From Clostridiales bacterium (GTDB lineage: Bacteria > Bacillota > Clostridia > Oscillospirales > Butyricicoccaceae): DNA of 45,664 bases. The translations under genes and the position numbers were made by a program. The stretch covers positions 1 through 45,664 of the forward strand of contig JAHZFK010000014.1 of NCBI GenBank assembly GCA_019421385.1, read 5' to 3'. Positions 1 through 7,424 of this stretch are shown in pieces. Within the stretch, counting starts at the first letter, position 1; the number at the start of each line of letters is the position of its first letter. Under the pieces are notes generated by a model. It was not told where the DNA came from. It did no database searches and worked only from the letters and a program-made list of their open reading frames with translations.

Positions 1-13
1 AATTGTTTGAAGG

Positions 14-98
14 TGGTGCGAGTGACGGGACTTGAACCCGTACGTCGATTGACACACGCCCCTCAAACGTGCCTGTCTACCAGTTCCAGCACACTCGC
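14..98 (-). tRNA. tRNA-Leu, anticodon GAG
   Basis: Read on the minus strand, this 85-nt gene has a 7-bp acceptor stem (GCGAGTG with CACTCGC), discriminator A and an encoded CCA end. The anticodon stem CACGT/GCGTG encloses the loop TTGAGGG, giving anticodon GAG. A long variable arm, typical of class II tRNAs, precedes the T arm with GGTTCAAGTCC. It decodes CUC and CUU leucine codons. A consensus promoter lies about 45 bases upstream. The first 13 bases of the window hold nothing I can call. Confidence 0.97.
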
Positions 99-142
99 AT
101 TCTCTTTCGTATCGAGTCGCCTCACTGTCAGCGACAACTAGT

Positions 143-171
143 ATTATATCGAAAAGAGGGGATATTGTCAA
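143..171 (-). promoter_or_regulatory. Sigma-A promoter of tRNA-Leu
   Basis: On the minus strand a perfect -35 TTGACA (forward 166-171) is separated by 17 bases from a perfect -10 TATAAT (forward 143-148). It points at the tRNA-Leu gene, which starts 45 bases downstream. Full consensus is expected for a stable RNA gene. Confidence 0.9.
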
Positions 172-194
172 CATATTTTCTCAAAAAAATCAAA

Positions 195-227
195 AATTTT
201 CGGAGCCGTTTTTCGGCCCCGAAAATT
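195..227 (-). terminator. Rho-independent terminator after xdhC
   Basis: Two 14-base arms (195-208 and 214-227) pair with one mismatch around a five-base loop. On the minus strand the stem is followed by a T-rich run. It begins inside the stop codon of the xdhC-type gene and closes the molybdenum operon. Confidence 0.85.
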
Positions 228-1180
228 CAGAGTGCAGCACGCCTTGTAATCAGCTGAGCCGCAATAGAAACAGCAATTTCTGCTGGAGTTTGCGCGCCGA
301 TCTCTAAGCCGATGGGCGTGATGATGCGCTGTTGTGCTTCGGAGGAAAATCCCTCCTGTGCCAGTGTACGGAACAGTGTTTCTCGTTTGCGACGGCTGCC
401 CATCAGGCCGATATAACTGGCTGGGGTGGACAGCGCATAGCGCACCGCGTCTGCGTCGCCCTCATGGCCGCGCGTCATGATGCAGAAGCCATCTGCTTCG
501 GTGGGATGCAGTGTGCCCGTAAGTGTCGTTGTAAGCTCAGTCAGAGGGATGGTCAGCGTTTGTTCCGCGTGGGGGAAGCGGGCAGGCGAGCAGAATTCCG
601 TACGGTCGTCGATGACGATGTGCCGGAAGTCCAGCCGGTGCAGTAGCGTGCATAGCTCATGCGACACATGCCCACCACCGATGACAAATACCCGTCCTGC
701 ATCGGTCAGCGGCACGCATAGTACGTCTTTGATGTTTTGTGATAAAACAGTGGGCCGTGCTGGCAGTGCATCATCTTGCACGATATAAGGCGCCGTACCA
801 TCCAGCGGCAGACATAGCCATACCGGCGTCTTGTTCTGTAAAGCGGAAAGCGCTGCGCGCAGCGGCGCGGGATCGGTCAGCGGGGTGAACAGCACTTCGG
901 TCGATCCGCCGCACACCATGCCCAGACTGCCCGCTTTGCGGTTATCCAGCTCAAAACGCATAAGGTGACCGTAGGCGGGTTGTGCAGCAGCAAGTTCCAG
1001 ACAGCGGTGTTCGAGCAAACCGCCGCCAATCGTACCGCACAGCAGTCCTTGCGTGCCCACCAGCAGCATCGCGCCTTCTTTGCGTGGTGTGGAACCAGTC
1101 GCGCGGGCGACCGAAACCAGCAGAACAGGGCGGCCTTGCTCTATTTCGTGTAGGGCGGCGGTCAGCAGTTGCTCAAACAT
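227..1180 (-). CDS. xdhC: XdhC/CoxI family molybdenum hydroxylase maturation protein
   Basis: A 317-residue protein with the two XdhC parts in order: an N-terminal XdhC/CoxI domain (about 1-110, with ARATGSTPRKEGAM, GTIGGGLLE and a conserved Cys in GMVCGG) and a C-terminal Rossmann domain (about 155-300, with VIGGGHVS and IGLMGSRRK). Members of this family bind molybdenum cofactor, promote its sulfuration and insert it into xanthine-dehydrogenase-type enzymes. It is the last gene of the minus-strand operon, 12 bases after modC, with an AAGGAGG ribosome site before its ATG. Because yqeB and yqeC are adjacent, the likely clients are selenium-dependent hydroxylases; that part is inference. The symbol is by family. 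Confidence 0.9.
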   Translation of the reverse strand: MFEQLLTAALHEIEQGRPVLLVSVARATGSTPRKEGAMLLVGTQGLLCGTIGGGLLEHRCLELAAAQPAYGHLMRFELDNRKAGSLGMVCGGSTEVLFTPLTDPAPLRAALSALQNKTPVWLCLPLDGTAPYIVQDDALPARPTVLSQNIKDVLCVPLTDAGRVFVIGGGHVSHELCTLLHRLDFRHIVIDDRTEFCSPARFPHAEQTLTIPLTELTTTLTGTLHPTEADGFCIMTRGHEGDADAVRYALSTPASYIGLMGSRRKRETLFRTLAQEGFSSEAQQRIITPIGLEIGAQTPAEIAVSIAAQLITRRAAL

Positions 1181-1192
1181 GGGTTGTCCTCC

Positions 1193-2236
1193 TTACTTTG
1201 TCAGCAGCAATACGTTTTCCGGCGCGATGCCCAGCACCTCGGGCAGCGCGGCAGGTTTTCGGTCTTTGGGTACGCGCCACCACAGGGGCGGGGTGTTTTC
1301 GTCCTGTCCCGCATAGCGGAACAGTAAAATCCACTCGAAGGGTTCTTCCAATTCTCCCACCCATTGCACGTTTGCACGGTTGGCGGCAGCGCGGGCGTGG
1401 AAATAATGCGCACGCAGACCGATGGCACACAGATCGTCCGGCACGGGCTGCGCGGAAGTGAAGCACAGTCCCCAGGCAGGCGCTTCGACTGTCCGCTCGT
1501 CGATCTTGCGGGCGGGAGTGATGTTTTTGCAGCCGGTCAGGCGTGCGGCGGCCTCGCTGCGCGGGTCGGCAAAAACCTCTTTGGTTGCACCACTACGCAC
1601 GATATGACCGTCTTCCATCACGCATAGCTGGCCGCATAGGTGATAGGCTTCGTCGCGGCTGTGCGTCACCAATACGGCTTGTCGCCCATAGGAGCGCAGC
1701 AAGTCGAGAAACTGCGGCTGCAACTGGTCGCGCAGATGGCTGTCGAGCGCGGAAAACGGCTCGTCCAGCAGCAGCAGGCGGGGTTCGTTCACCAGCATGC
1801 GCGCAAGTGCCACGCGCTGTGCCTGTCCACCGGATAACTGCGCCGGACGCAGCTTTTCCAGTCCCTCCAGCTGCATCATTGCAATCATTTCGCGCAGGCG
1901 GCGCTGACGTATGACGGCATCGCGTTCACGGTGCAGGCCGGTTAAGATGTTGCGCTCGACCGTCAGGTGCGGAAACAGGGCGTACTGCTGGAATAGATAG
2001 CCCACGCGCCGTTGCTGCGGCTTGAGATTGATGCCGTGCGCGGAGTCAAACAAGGTTTCGCCATCCAGCACAATGCAGCCGCTGTCCGGCGTTTCCACGC
2101 CCGCGATGCATTTGAGCGTCATGCTCTTGCCGCAGCCGGACGCGCCCAGCAGGCCGGTGACGGAGTTTTCCGCGTCAAAGGCGGTTTCCAGCACGAAATC
2201 ACCGAGCTTTTTACGGATATCCACGTGCAGGCTCAT
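1193..2236 (-). CDS. modC: Molybdate ABC transporter ATP-binding protein
   Basis: A 347-residue ABC ATPase with Walker A GASGCGKS (31-38), signature LSGGQAQR (134-141) and Walker B LLLLDEP (154-160), followed by a long C-terminal extension of about 110 residues in the position of a regulatory TOBE-type domain, though I see no clear TOBE motif. It powers molybdate import through ModB. Its start overlaps the modB stop in an ATGA junction, so the two are translationally coupled. Function rests on the modA-modB-modC order and the surrounding cofactor genes; sequence alone would also allow a related oxyanion such as tungstate. Confidence 0.93.
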   Translation of the reverse strand: MSLHVDIRKKLGDFVLETAFDAENSVTGLLGASGCGKSMTLKCIAGVETPDSGCIVLDGETLFDSAHGINLKPQQRRVGYLFQQYALFPHLTVERNILTGLHRERDAVIRQRRLREMIAMMQLEGLEKLRPAQLSGGQAQRVALARMLVNEPRLLLLDEPFSALDSHLRDQLQPQFLDLLRSYGRQAVLVTHSRDEAYHLCGQLCVMEDGHIVRSGATKEVFADPRSEAAARLTGCKNITPARKIDERTVEAPAWGLCFTSAQPVPDDLCAIGLRAHYFHARAAANRANVQWVGELEEPFEWILLFRYAGQDENTPPLWWRVPKDRKPAALPEVLGIAPENVLLLTK

Positions 2237-2901
2237 GCGCGGCGCACCTCCTTTTGACGGCGCTCCAGTAGGTTGACAGTCAGAAGCACTGCTGCAGAGA
2301 TCGCAAGGTTGATCAGCACCCAGAGAAAGGCGTGATAATCGTCGCCTGTGCGCCAGAGCTGATAGACCGTGGTCGAGATGGTCGCAGTCTTGCCGGGCGT
2401 GTAGCCGATCAGCATACTGGTCGCGCCGTATTCGCCCAGCGCGCGCGCAAAGGCAAGCACTACGCCCGCGATGATGCCCTGACGGCAGGCGGGCATACGG
2501 ATGCGCCAGAAAATATAGGTATTCGATAGTCCGAGCGTCTGCCCTGCCTGCGCAAGTGTCTGGTCAAAGGCTTCGAACGCGCCGCGTGCGGTGCGGTAGA
2601 GCAAGGGAAAGGCGACGACTGACGCTGCAATCACGCCGCCATACCACGTCATAACGAATTTAACGCCGATCTGCTCAAGCGCAATGCCGAGCGGGCGGCG
2701 GGAGCCAAACAAAAGCAGCAGAAAATAGCCCACGACCGTGGGCGGCAGCACGAGCGGCAGTGTGAGCACCACGTCGAGCACGCCTTTCAGCAGACGCGGC
2801 AGGCGTGCCGCATAATACGCCGCGGCGATGCCGGTGAAAAACACAATGATGCTGCTCAGTGCCGCGATGCGCAGCGAATTGAAGAGCGGATACCAGTCCA
2901 C
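2233..2901 (-). CDS. modB: Molybdate ABC transporter permease
   Basis: An integral membrane permease of about 222 residues with five or six hydrophobic segments and the binding-protein-dependent loop EYGATSMLIGYTPGKT that contacts the ATPase. It carries the LPLVLPPTVVGYFLL segment typical of ModB. The frame opens at 2913 with a GTG, but the AAGGAG site there touches that codon, so I chose the GTG at 2899-2901, giving a start MDWYPLFNSL like other ModB proteins; spacing is then 11 bases. The gene follows modA after a 66-base gap that holds a strong hairpin and overlaps modC by four bases. Confidence 0.92.
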   Translation of the reverse strand: MDWYPLFNSLRIAALSSIIVFFTGIAAAYYAARLPRLLKGVLDVVLTLPLVLPPTVVGYFLLLLFGSRRPLGIALEQIGVKFVMTWYGGVIAASVVAFPLLYRTARGAFEAFDQTLAQAGQTLGLSNTYIFWRIRMPACRQGIIAGVVLAFARALGEYGATSMLIGYTPGKTATISTTVYQLWRTGDDYHAFLWVLINLAISAAVLLTVNLLERRQKEVRRA

Positions 2902-2924
2902 CGGGAAAATCACTCCTTTTGCAA

Positions 2925-2952
2925 ACGGGGCAGGGCACGCGCCCCGCCCCGT
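2925..2952 (-). promoter_or_regulatory. Intercistronic G+C hairpin between modA and modB
   Basis: ACGGGGC (2925-2931) pairs with GCCCCGT (2946-2952); after one mismatch GGGC pairs with GCCC around a four-base ACGC loop. No U tract follows, so it is not a usual terminator. It is placed where such hairpins protect the upstream message from 3' decay, which would keep the binding protein more abundant than the permease. That role is inferred. Confidence 0.6.
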
Positions 2953-2967
2953 CTGTGTTGTTGGAAA

Positions 2968-3813
2968 TCAGGAAACCGGGGAGAATCCCACGGACTCGAA
3001 TACGGCCATCGCCTCGTCAGTCGAGAGATAGTCGAGGAACGCCTGCGCCTGTTCTGGGTGCGCCGAGGTCTTGAGTACAGCCACCGGATAAATCACCTGA
3101 CCGCACATGTCGGCGGTCGCTTCGTCTACGACAGTCAGTCCGTCGCTGAATGCATCGGTCGCGTAGATGATGCCAGCGTCTACGCTGCCCTCGCGCACCT
3201 GTGTGGTGACTTCTTTGACGTTCGTGCCGTAGGTCAGGTAGCCCGCACTGGCCAGCGCCGCTTCGTCCAGTCCGTAGAACGTCAGAATCTTCTGGGTATA
3301 TTGCCCGACCGGCACATCGCTGTTGCCCATCGCCAGCAGAATGTTGCCCGCCTGCAAGTGCTCGGCGAGTGAATCAAAGCTATCGATGCCCTTGGGGTTG
3401 CCCTCGGGTACAGCAAGCGTGACCTTGTTTTCCAGCAGGTCAAGGCGGCTGTCCGACTGCACGAAGTCCAGTCCCTCGGTGTTGACCGATGGGTCTGCTG
3501 CTGTGTCCAATTGATCCATCTGCTTTTGTGCTGCGGAGATGAACACGTCGCAATCCGCGCCCTCCTGAATCTGGGTCTTGAGCGTGCCGGAGGAATCGAA
3601 GTTAAAGGTCAGCGTTACATCCGGCGCGACTTTTTTGTAATCCTCTGCGATTTGTTCGAGCGTTTCGGTCAGGCTCGCCGCCGCAAAGATGACCAGTTCG
3701 GTTGGCTCGCCGGTGTCCGCGTTTGCCGAAGCGTCTGTACCGCCGCCAGATGAGCAGGCGGTCAGGCTGACCGCCATACATGTAGCAAGCAGCCCTGCAA
3801 GTAGTTTCTTCAT
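2968..3813 (-). CDS. modA: Molybdate ABC transporter substrate-binding lipoprotein
   Basis: A 281-residue secreted protein. It opens with a lipoprotein signal (MKKLLAGLLATCMAVSLTAC, Cys20 as the lipidated residue) and a Gly/Ser linker, then the ModA fold with VIFAAASLTETLEQIAEDY, SSGTLKTQI and CDVFISAA. It captures molybdate outside the membrane and delivers it to ModBC. The ATG has AAGGAG seven bases upstream. It follows the MOSC-MogA gene after 78 bases, enough for its own promoter (see 3845-3860). Confidence 0.94.
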   Translation of the reverse strand: MKKLLAGLLATCMAVSLTACSSGGGTDASANADTGEPTELVIFAAASLTETLEQIAEDYKKVAPDVTLTFNFDSSGTLKTQIQEGADCDVFISAAQKQMDQLDTAADPSVNTEGLDFVQSDSRLDLLENKVTLAVPEGNPKGIDSFDSLAEHLQAGNILLAMGNSDVPVGQYTQKILTFYGLDEAALASAGYLTYGTNVKEVTTQVREGSVDAGIIYATDAFSDGLTVVDEATADMCGQVIYPVAVLKTSAHPEQAQAFLDYLSTDEAMAVFESVGFSPVS

Positions 3814-3844
3814 GGTGTGTCTCCTTTGTCCCGTCTTTCAGGGA

Positions 3845-3860
3845 CGTTATATTTTCAACC
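3845..3860 (-). promoter_or_regulatory. Possible modA promoter element with a ModE-like half site
   Basis: The forward strand reads CGTTATAT at 3845-3852, the same eight bases as the left arm of the stronger candidate box at 6952-6975, then TTTCAACC. Read on the minus strand the same bases give a -10-like TATAAC (forward 3846-3851) about 35 bases before modA. I find no good -35 and no full second arm, so this is a weak candidate for a separate molybdate-controlled modABC promoter. Confidence 0.3.
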
Positions 3861-3891
3861 CGCTGGTTTTACGGCGCGGTCGAATCAAAGG

Positions 3892-4824
3892 TCAGCGGGC
3901 GCAATCCATCCGCTCGCCGCGCAGCAGCGCGTGTGCGTGTGGAAGCTGGTCCAGAAATACATCCATGCACTCCATGCAGGCTTTGGGGCTGCCGGGCAGG
4001 TTGATGATGAGTGTTCGTCCGCGGATAACGCTGACGGCGCGTGTCAGCATCGCGCGCGGGGTGATGCGCAGACTGGTAGCGCGCATGGCCTCCGCAATAC
4101 CGGGCGCAAGCCGCTCAGCGGCGTCCAACGTTGCTTCAGGTGTCAGGTCGCGCGGGGAAAAGCCTGTGCCGCCCGTGGTCAAAATCAAGTCGGGCTGACG
4201 CTGGTCGGACAGCCGAATGAGTTCTTTGGTCAGCCCTCCGCGTCCGTCGGGCAGGACAAGCTGCTCGATCACCGTGTAGCCTGCCTCTTGCAGCCGCGCC
4301 GCGACGGCGGGGCCGCTTTCGTCCTGCCGTTCGCCCGCAGCGCAGCGGTCGGACAGGGTGATGACTGCCGCCTGCAAGGGCAGCGGCACTTCGCGCGGCT
4401 GGACAGTCATTTCGTCACCGGTCGCAATGCGCCCGCCCTCAAGCACGCGAGCGAAAATCCCTTCGCGCGGCATGATGCAGTCGCCCATCTTGTGAAAAAT
4501 CGCACAGTGGTGATGGCAGGCTTTGCCGATCTGCGTTACTTCCAGCAGCACGTCGCCGCAGCGCAGCAGCGTGCCGACCGGAAGTGTGCGGAAGTCGATG
4601 CCCTCGACCACCAGATTTTCTCCGAACGCACCGGGCGCGACATCCGCGCCGCGCGCGTTGAACGCGGCGATTTCGTCCGCAGAAAGCAGGCTGACCTGCC
4701 GGTGCCAGTCGCCCGCGTGCGCATCGCCGTCCAGTCCATGGTTTGCCACGAAAAGCGCTGCGCCGCGATCCTCTTTTTGAACGCCGCGCACCGCGCTGGT
4801 GCATACGGCGAGTACCTTTCCCAT
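3892..4824 (-). CDS. MOSC domain-MogA fusion, molybdenum cofactor protein
   Basis: A 310-residue two-domain protein. Residues about 1-145 form a MOSC domain (HGLDGDAHAG, GAFGENLVVEGID, EVTQIGKACHHHC), a fold used to bind molybdenum cofactor or carry its sulfur. Residues about 150-305 form a MogA-type adenylyltransferase domain (ITLSDRCAAGERQDESGP, LTTGGTGFSPRDLTPEAT, INLPGSPKA), which adenylates molybdopterin before metal insertion. The start lies two bases after the moaA stop, with GGAGG inside the moaA tail. Fusing a cofactor-charging domain to a MOSC domain suggests cofactor is handed over within one protein; this is inference. Confidence 0.9.
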   Translation of the reverse strand: MGKVLAVCTSAVRGVQKEDRGAALFVANHGLDGDAHAGDWHRQVSLLSADEIAAFNARGADVAPGAFGENLVVEGIDFRTLPVGTLLRCGDVLLEVTQIGKACHHHCAIFHKMGDCIMPREGIFARVLEGGRIATGDEMTVQPREVPLPLQAAVITLSDRCAAGERQDESGPAVAARLQEAGYTVIEQLVLPDGRGGLTKELIRLSDQRQPDLILTTGGTGFSPRDLTPEATLDAAERLAPGIAEAMRATSLRITPRAMLTRAVSVIRGRTLIINLPGSPKACMECMDVFLDQLPHAHALLRGERMDCAR

Positions 4825-4825
4825 A

Positions 4826-5794
4826 TTATCCTCCGATTTGGTTCATGGATTTGTGTTCCGTGATGTTTTCTCGCTGCTGGAAGCAGTGCGCGGCAGGTTT
4901 TTGTAGAATCGCCGCGCGGATTGCATCCCGCAATGCTGCTTCGTCCGCGCCGCTGCGCAGCAGCAGGCGCAGCTCCACGCCCTGCTCATAGCACAGACAG
5001 GGTTTGAGTAATCCGGTGCTGGTCAGCCGCAGACGGTTGCAGCGGTCGCAAAAGCTGTGGCTGACCGCGTCGATCAAGCCGATGCAGCCCTGCATACCGG
5101 GCGCGTGGAAATACCGCGCCGGACCATTGCCGTGTGGCTGATTGACCGGTGTGAGGTCGGGCCAGTGTGCGCGCAGACGGTCGAGCGCGGCGTCTGCGCG
5201 GATGGTTTGGTCGTTTTCGCCCGCGCCCAGCGGCATGCGTTCGATGAACCGCACGTCTATAGGCAGCGTCTGCGCCAGCTCGGCCAGTGGGATGAGCTGG
5301 TCGGCAGTTTCGGGCAGCAGTACGGCGTTGACCTTGGTAGGTAGGCGCGCGGCGCACAGATGTACCGCGTGCAGTACCTCGTCTGCGGTGTGCGAACGGC
5401 GGGTTAAACGTTGATATTGGACATTGTTCAGCGTGTCCAGACTGATGTTGACTCCGTCCAGCCCTACTGCGCACAGTTCGTCCAGCAGGGGGGGGAGCAG
5501 CAGACCGTTGGTGGTCAGCGTGACCTGACGGACGCCGGGCAGCGCTTTGAGATGCCGAATAAAGTCAGCACAGCCTCGCCGTACCAGCGGTTCTCCGCCG
5601 GTGACCTTGATACGGTCGATGCCGAGGGAAACGGCTGCTGCCGCGATGCGTAGCAGTTCTTCATAGCGCAGCAGATCATCGTGCGCAGTGGGCAGTACGC
5701 CTTCTTCCGGCATACAGTAGCGGCAGCGCAGATTGCAGCGGTCGGTGATGGACAGGCGCAGATAGGTGATTTCGCGTCCGAATGAATCCAACAT
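4826..5794 (-). CDS. moaA: GTP 3',8-cyclase
   Basis: A 322-residue radical SAM enzyme for the first step of molybdenum cofactor synthesis, converting GTP to the 3',8-cyclo intermediate. The radical SAM cluster motif CNLRCRYC lies near residue 20, KVTGGEPLVRRG follows, and the C-terminal second cluster is formed by FCDRCNRLRLTSTG and a later Cys in LLKPCLC. The usual C-terminal GG tail is present (NQIGG). The ATG is two bases after the stop of the MoeA-like gene. The partner moaC is not in the window, so it must be elsewhere. Confidence 0.95.
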   Translation of the reverse strand: MLDSFGREITYLRLSITDRCNLRCRYCMPEEGVLPTAHDDLLRYEELLRIAAAAVSLGIDRIKVTGGEPLVRRGCADFIRHLKALPGVRQVTLTTNGLLLPPLLDELCAVGLDGVNISLDTLNNVQYQRLTRRSHTADEVLHAVHLCAARLPTKVNAVLLPETADQLIPLAELAQTLPIDVRFIERMPLGAGENDQTIRADAALDRLRAHWPDLTPVNQPHGNGPARYFHAPGMQGCIGLIDAVSHSFCDRCNRLRLTSTGLLKPCLCYEQGVELRLLLRSGADEAALRDAIRAAILQKPAAHCFQQRENITEHKSMNQIGG

Positions 5795-5796
5795 CG

Positions 5797-6822
5797 TTAT
5801 ACGCCCTTGCCGAAGCCGCAGTTGGGGAAGTGGCAGACTTCACAGTTCAGGCACAACCCGCCGTGGCCGAGACCTGCCAGCCATTCCGCAGTGACCGGCA
5901 CATCGGCCAGCAGACGCGGCAGCACCAGATCAAAAATAGTGCGCTTGGCGTACATCACGCAGCCGGGAAGACCGCAGACCGGCCTCCCATCCGGCAGATA
6001 AGACACAAGAAACATGGCGCCGGGCAGGACGGGCGCACCATAACTGACAATCTGCGCGCCTGCCTCACGGATGGCAAGCGGAGTGCGGTCGTCCGGGTCG
6101 ACGCTCATGCCGCCCGAGCAAAAGATCATCTGCACGCCGTCATTTGCCATTTTGGTGATTGCAGTGGTGATTTCGCCTGGGTCGTCACCGCAAATTGCGT
6201 GCGCCGCCATTTCACAGCCATATTCGGCAAGCTTACGCTCCAGAATAGGCGTAAATGCATCCTCGATTAAACCCTTTGCAACCTCGCTGCCCGTGGTGAC
6301 CACGCCAAAGGAGCGCGGACGGAAGGGAACAAGCTGCAAGAGCGGCGTATCTCCTGCGGTTTGACGCGCCCGCTCCATCTTTTCCTTTTCGATGACGAGC
6401 GGGATGACGCGCGTGCCACATAGCTTGTCGCCCTTTTTGACGGGGAAGCTGCTGGCGCGCGTTGCGATCATCATTTCGCCCAAGGCGTTGATCGCGCGCA
6501 GACGCTCCACATCGACCAATAGCAGACCGTCCTCATCTGCAATTAGCTCGATTTTGCCCTCTTTGGGGTCGATTGCGTGCATGTGCGCGCCCTGACACAT
6601 ATCACGCAAAATTTCGGCCGCATCGTTTTCGTGCAGCATGTTCTCGTTGTTTTCCCAGATGTAAATATGCTCCTTGCCGACGCTGAGCAGCACTGGAATA
6701 TCCTCAGGCTGGATGATGTGTCCCTTGCGGAATGCGGCATCCTTGGTCACGCCCGGAATGATCTGGGTGATATCATGGCACAGGACTTGCCCGACCGCGT
6801 CCTGCGTGCGCATCAGTTTCAT
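5797..6822 (-). CDS. MoeA-like molybdopterin-binding protein with Cys-rich tail
   Basis: A 341-residue protein of the molybdopterin-binding MoeA/MogA superfamily. The binding domain covers about 160-310 (FGVVTTGSEVAKG, IFCSGGMSVDPDDRTP, LPGAMFLVSYL, VCGLPGCVMY). Its N-terminal part differs from classic MoeA. The last 20 residues hold a cluster of four cysteines and a histidine (CLNCEVCHFPNC) that looks like a metal site. Reading upstream is open to 6861, but GGAGG six bases before the ATG at 6822 sets the start (MKLMRTQDAVG). First gene of the operon. A role in metal insertion for hydroxylases fits the neighbours. Confidence 0.88.
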   Translation of the reverse strand: MKLMRTQDAVGQVLCHDITQIIPGVTKDAAFRKGHIIQPEDIPVLLSVGKEHIYIWENNENMLHENDAAEILRDMCQGAHMHAIDPKEGKIELIADEDGLLLVDVERLRAINALGEMMIATRASSFPVKKGDKLCGTRVIPLVIEKEKMERARQTAGDTPLLQLVPFRPRSFGVVTTGSEVAKGLIEDAFTPILERKLAEYGCEMAAHAICGDDPGEITTAITKMANDGVQMIFCSGGMSVDPDDRTPLAIREAGAQIVSYGAPVLPGAMFLVSYLPDGRPVCGLPGCVMYAKRTIFDLVLPRLLADVPVTAEWLAGLGHGGLCLNCEVCHFPNCGFGKGV

Positions 6823-6877
6823 GATAAGCCTCCAACAGTAAAATGCGGATTGCAGACGCAATCCTTGCTATGGTAAA

Positions 6878-6907
6878 ATTGTATCATATTTGAACACAGG
6901 CAAGCAA
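6878..6907 (-). promoter_or_regulatory. Candidate promoter of the moeA-like/moaA operon
   Basis: On the minus strand TTGCTT (forward 6902-6907) and TACAAT (forward 6878-6883) are 18 bases apart. The leader of about 50 bases holds a perfect seven-base hairpin GGATTGC/GCAATCC (6847-6864) before the ribosome site. The -35 is weak (three of six), which would suit an activated promoter. Confidence 0.5.
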
Positions 6908-6937
6908 CCGCCAACCGTTTCACAGGGGCGGTCAATG

Positions 6938-6966
6938 TTGCCAAAGTTTTTCGTTATATTTATAAA
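6938..6966 (+). promoter_or_regulatory. Promoter of the modE-like/yqeB operon
   Basis: TTGCCA (6938-6943) and TATAAA (6961-6966) are separated by 17 bases, placing the start of transcription near 6973 and leaving a 5' leader of about 95 bases before the modE-like ATG. The -10 lies inside the candidate ModE box. Confidence 0.6.
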
Positions 6967-6975
6967 AGTTCAACG
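6952..6975 (+). promoter_or_regulatory. Candidate ModE box (molybdate-responsive operator)
   Basis: A 24-base element with left arm CGTTATAT (6952-6959), an 8-base middle and right arm GTTCAACG (6968-6975). The ends CGTT and AACG are inverted. Arm sequence and overall length resemble the Escherichia coli ModE site as I recall it. It covers the -10 and start point of the promoter that drives the ModE-like gene, the expected position for autorepression. Confidence 0.5.
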
Positions 6976-7067
6976 AATATGTGCAAACATTGTAGTATTT
7001 TTTGAATTATGCTTTGTTTGCTTGAGAAATGATGTGCTGTATACGGCGAAGAAAGGGGACGGCGCAA

Positions 7068-7424
7068 ATGGAGCAGCCGCTGAAGGTGCGCGCAAGCCTG
7101 CGCATTGTGCGTGAAGACAAGCTGTTCGGCCCTGGGGTCGCGCAGCTGTTGGAAGGGGTTGAGCAGTTTGGTTCGCTGCGGCGCAGCGCGGCGCGCATGG
7201 AAATGAGCTACAACAAAGCGTGGAGCGTGGTGCATGGCTGCGAGGAAGCGCTCGGCTTTGCGTTGCTGGAGCGGCGCATCGGCGGCGCGGGGGGCGGCGG
7301 CGCGGTGTTGACCGAAAAGGCCAAAGCGCTGCTCGCGTGCTACCAAGCATTTTCTAAGCAGGCGCACACAGTGCTCGACGAAATGGCAGAAGAATATTTT
7401 TCAGATCTTTTGAATGGACGGTGA
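7068..7424 (+). CDS. ModE N-terminal-type winged-helix regulator (DNA-binding domain only)
   Basis: A 118-residue protein matching the DNA-binding domain of ModE: VRASLRIVREDKLFGPGVAQLLEGVEQFGSLRRSAARMEMSYNKAWSVV, with the helix-turn-helix around residues 35-60 and a wing near GGAGGGGAVLTEKAKALL. The molybdate-binding Mop domains of full ModE are missing. The frame is open upstream to 7029, but GAAAGGGG before the ATG at 7068 fits best. It overlaps yqeB by four bases, so both are one operon. It probably controls the flanking molybdenum and selenium genes; how it senses metal without Mop domains is unknown. Confidence 0.85.
   Translation: MEQPLKVRASLRIVREDKLFGPGVAQLLEGVEQFGSLRRSAARMEMSYNKAWSVVHGCEEALGFALLERRIGGAGGGGAVLTEKAKALLACYQAFSKQAHTVLDEMAEEYFSDLLNGR

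Noticed and set aside
3817..4863. A 348-codon plus-strand frame opposite the MOSC-MogA gene
   Set aside because: Wholly antisense to a clear two-domain gene; no ribosome site and no recognisable domain.
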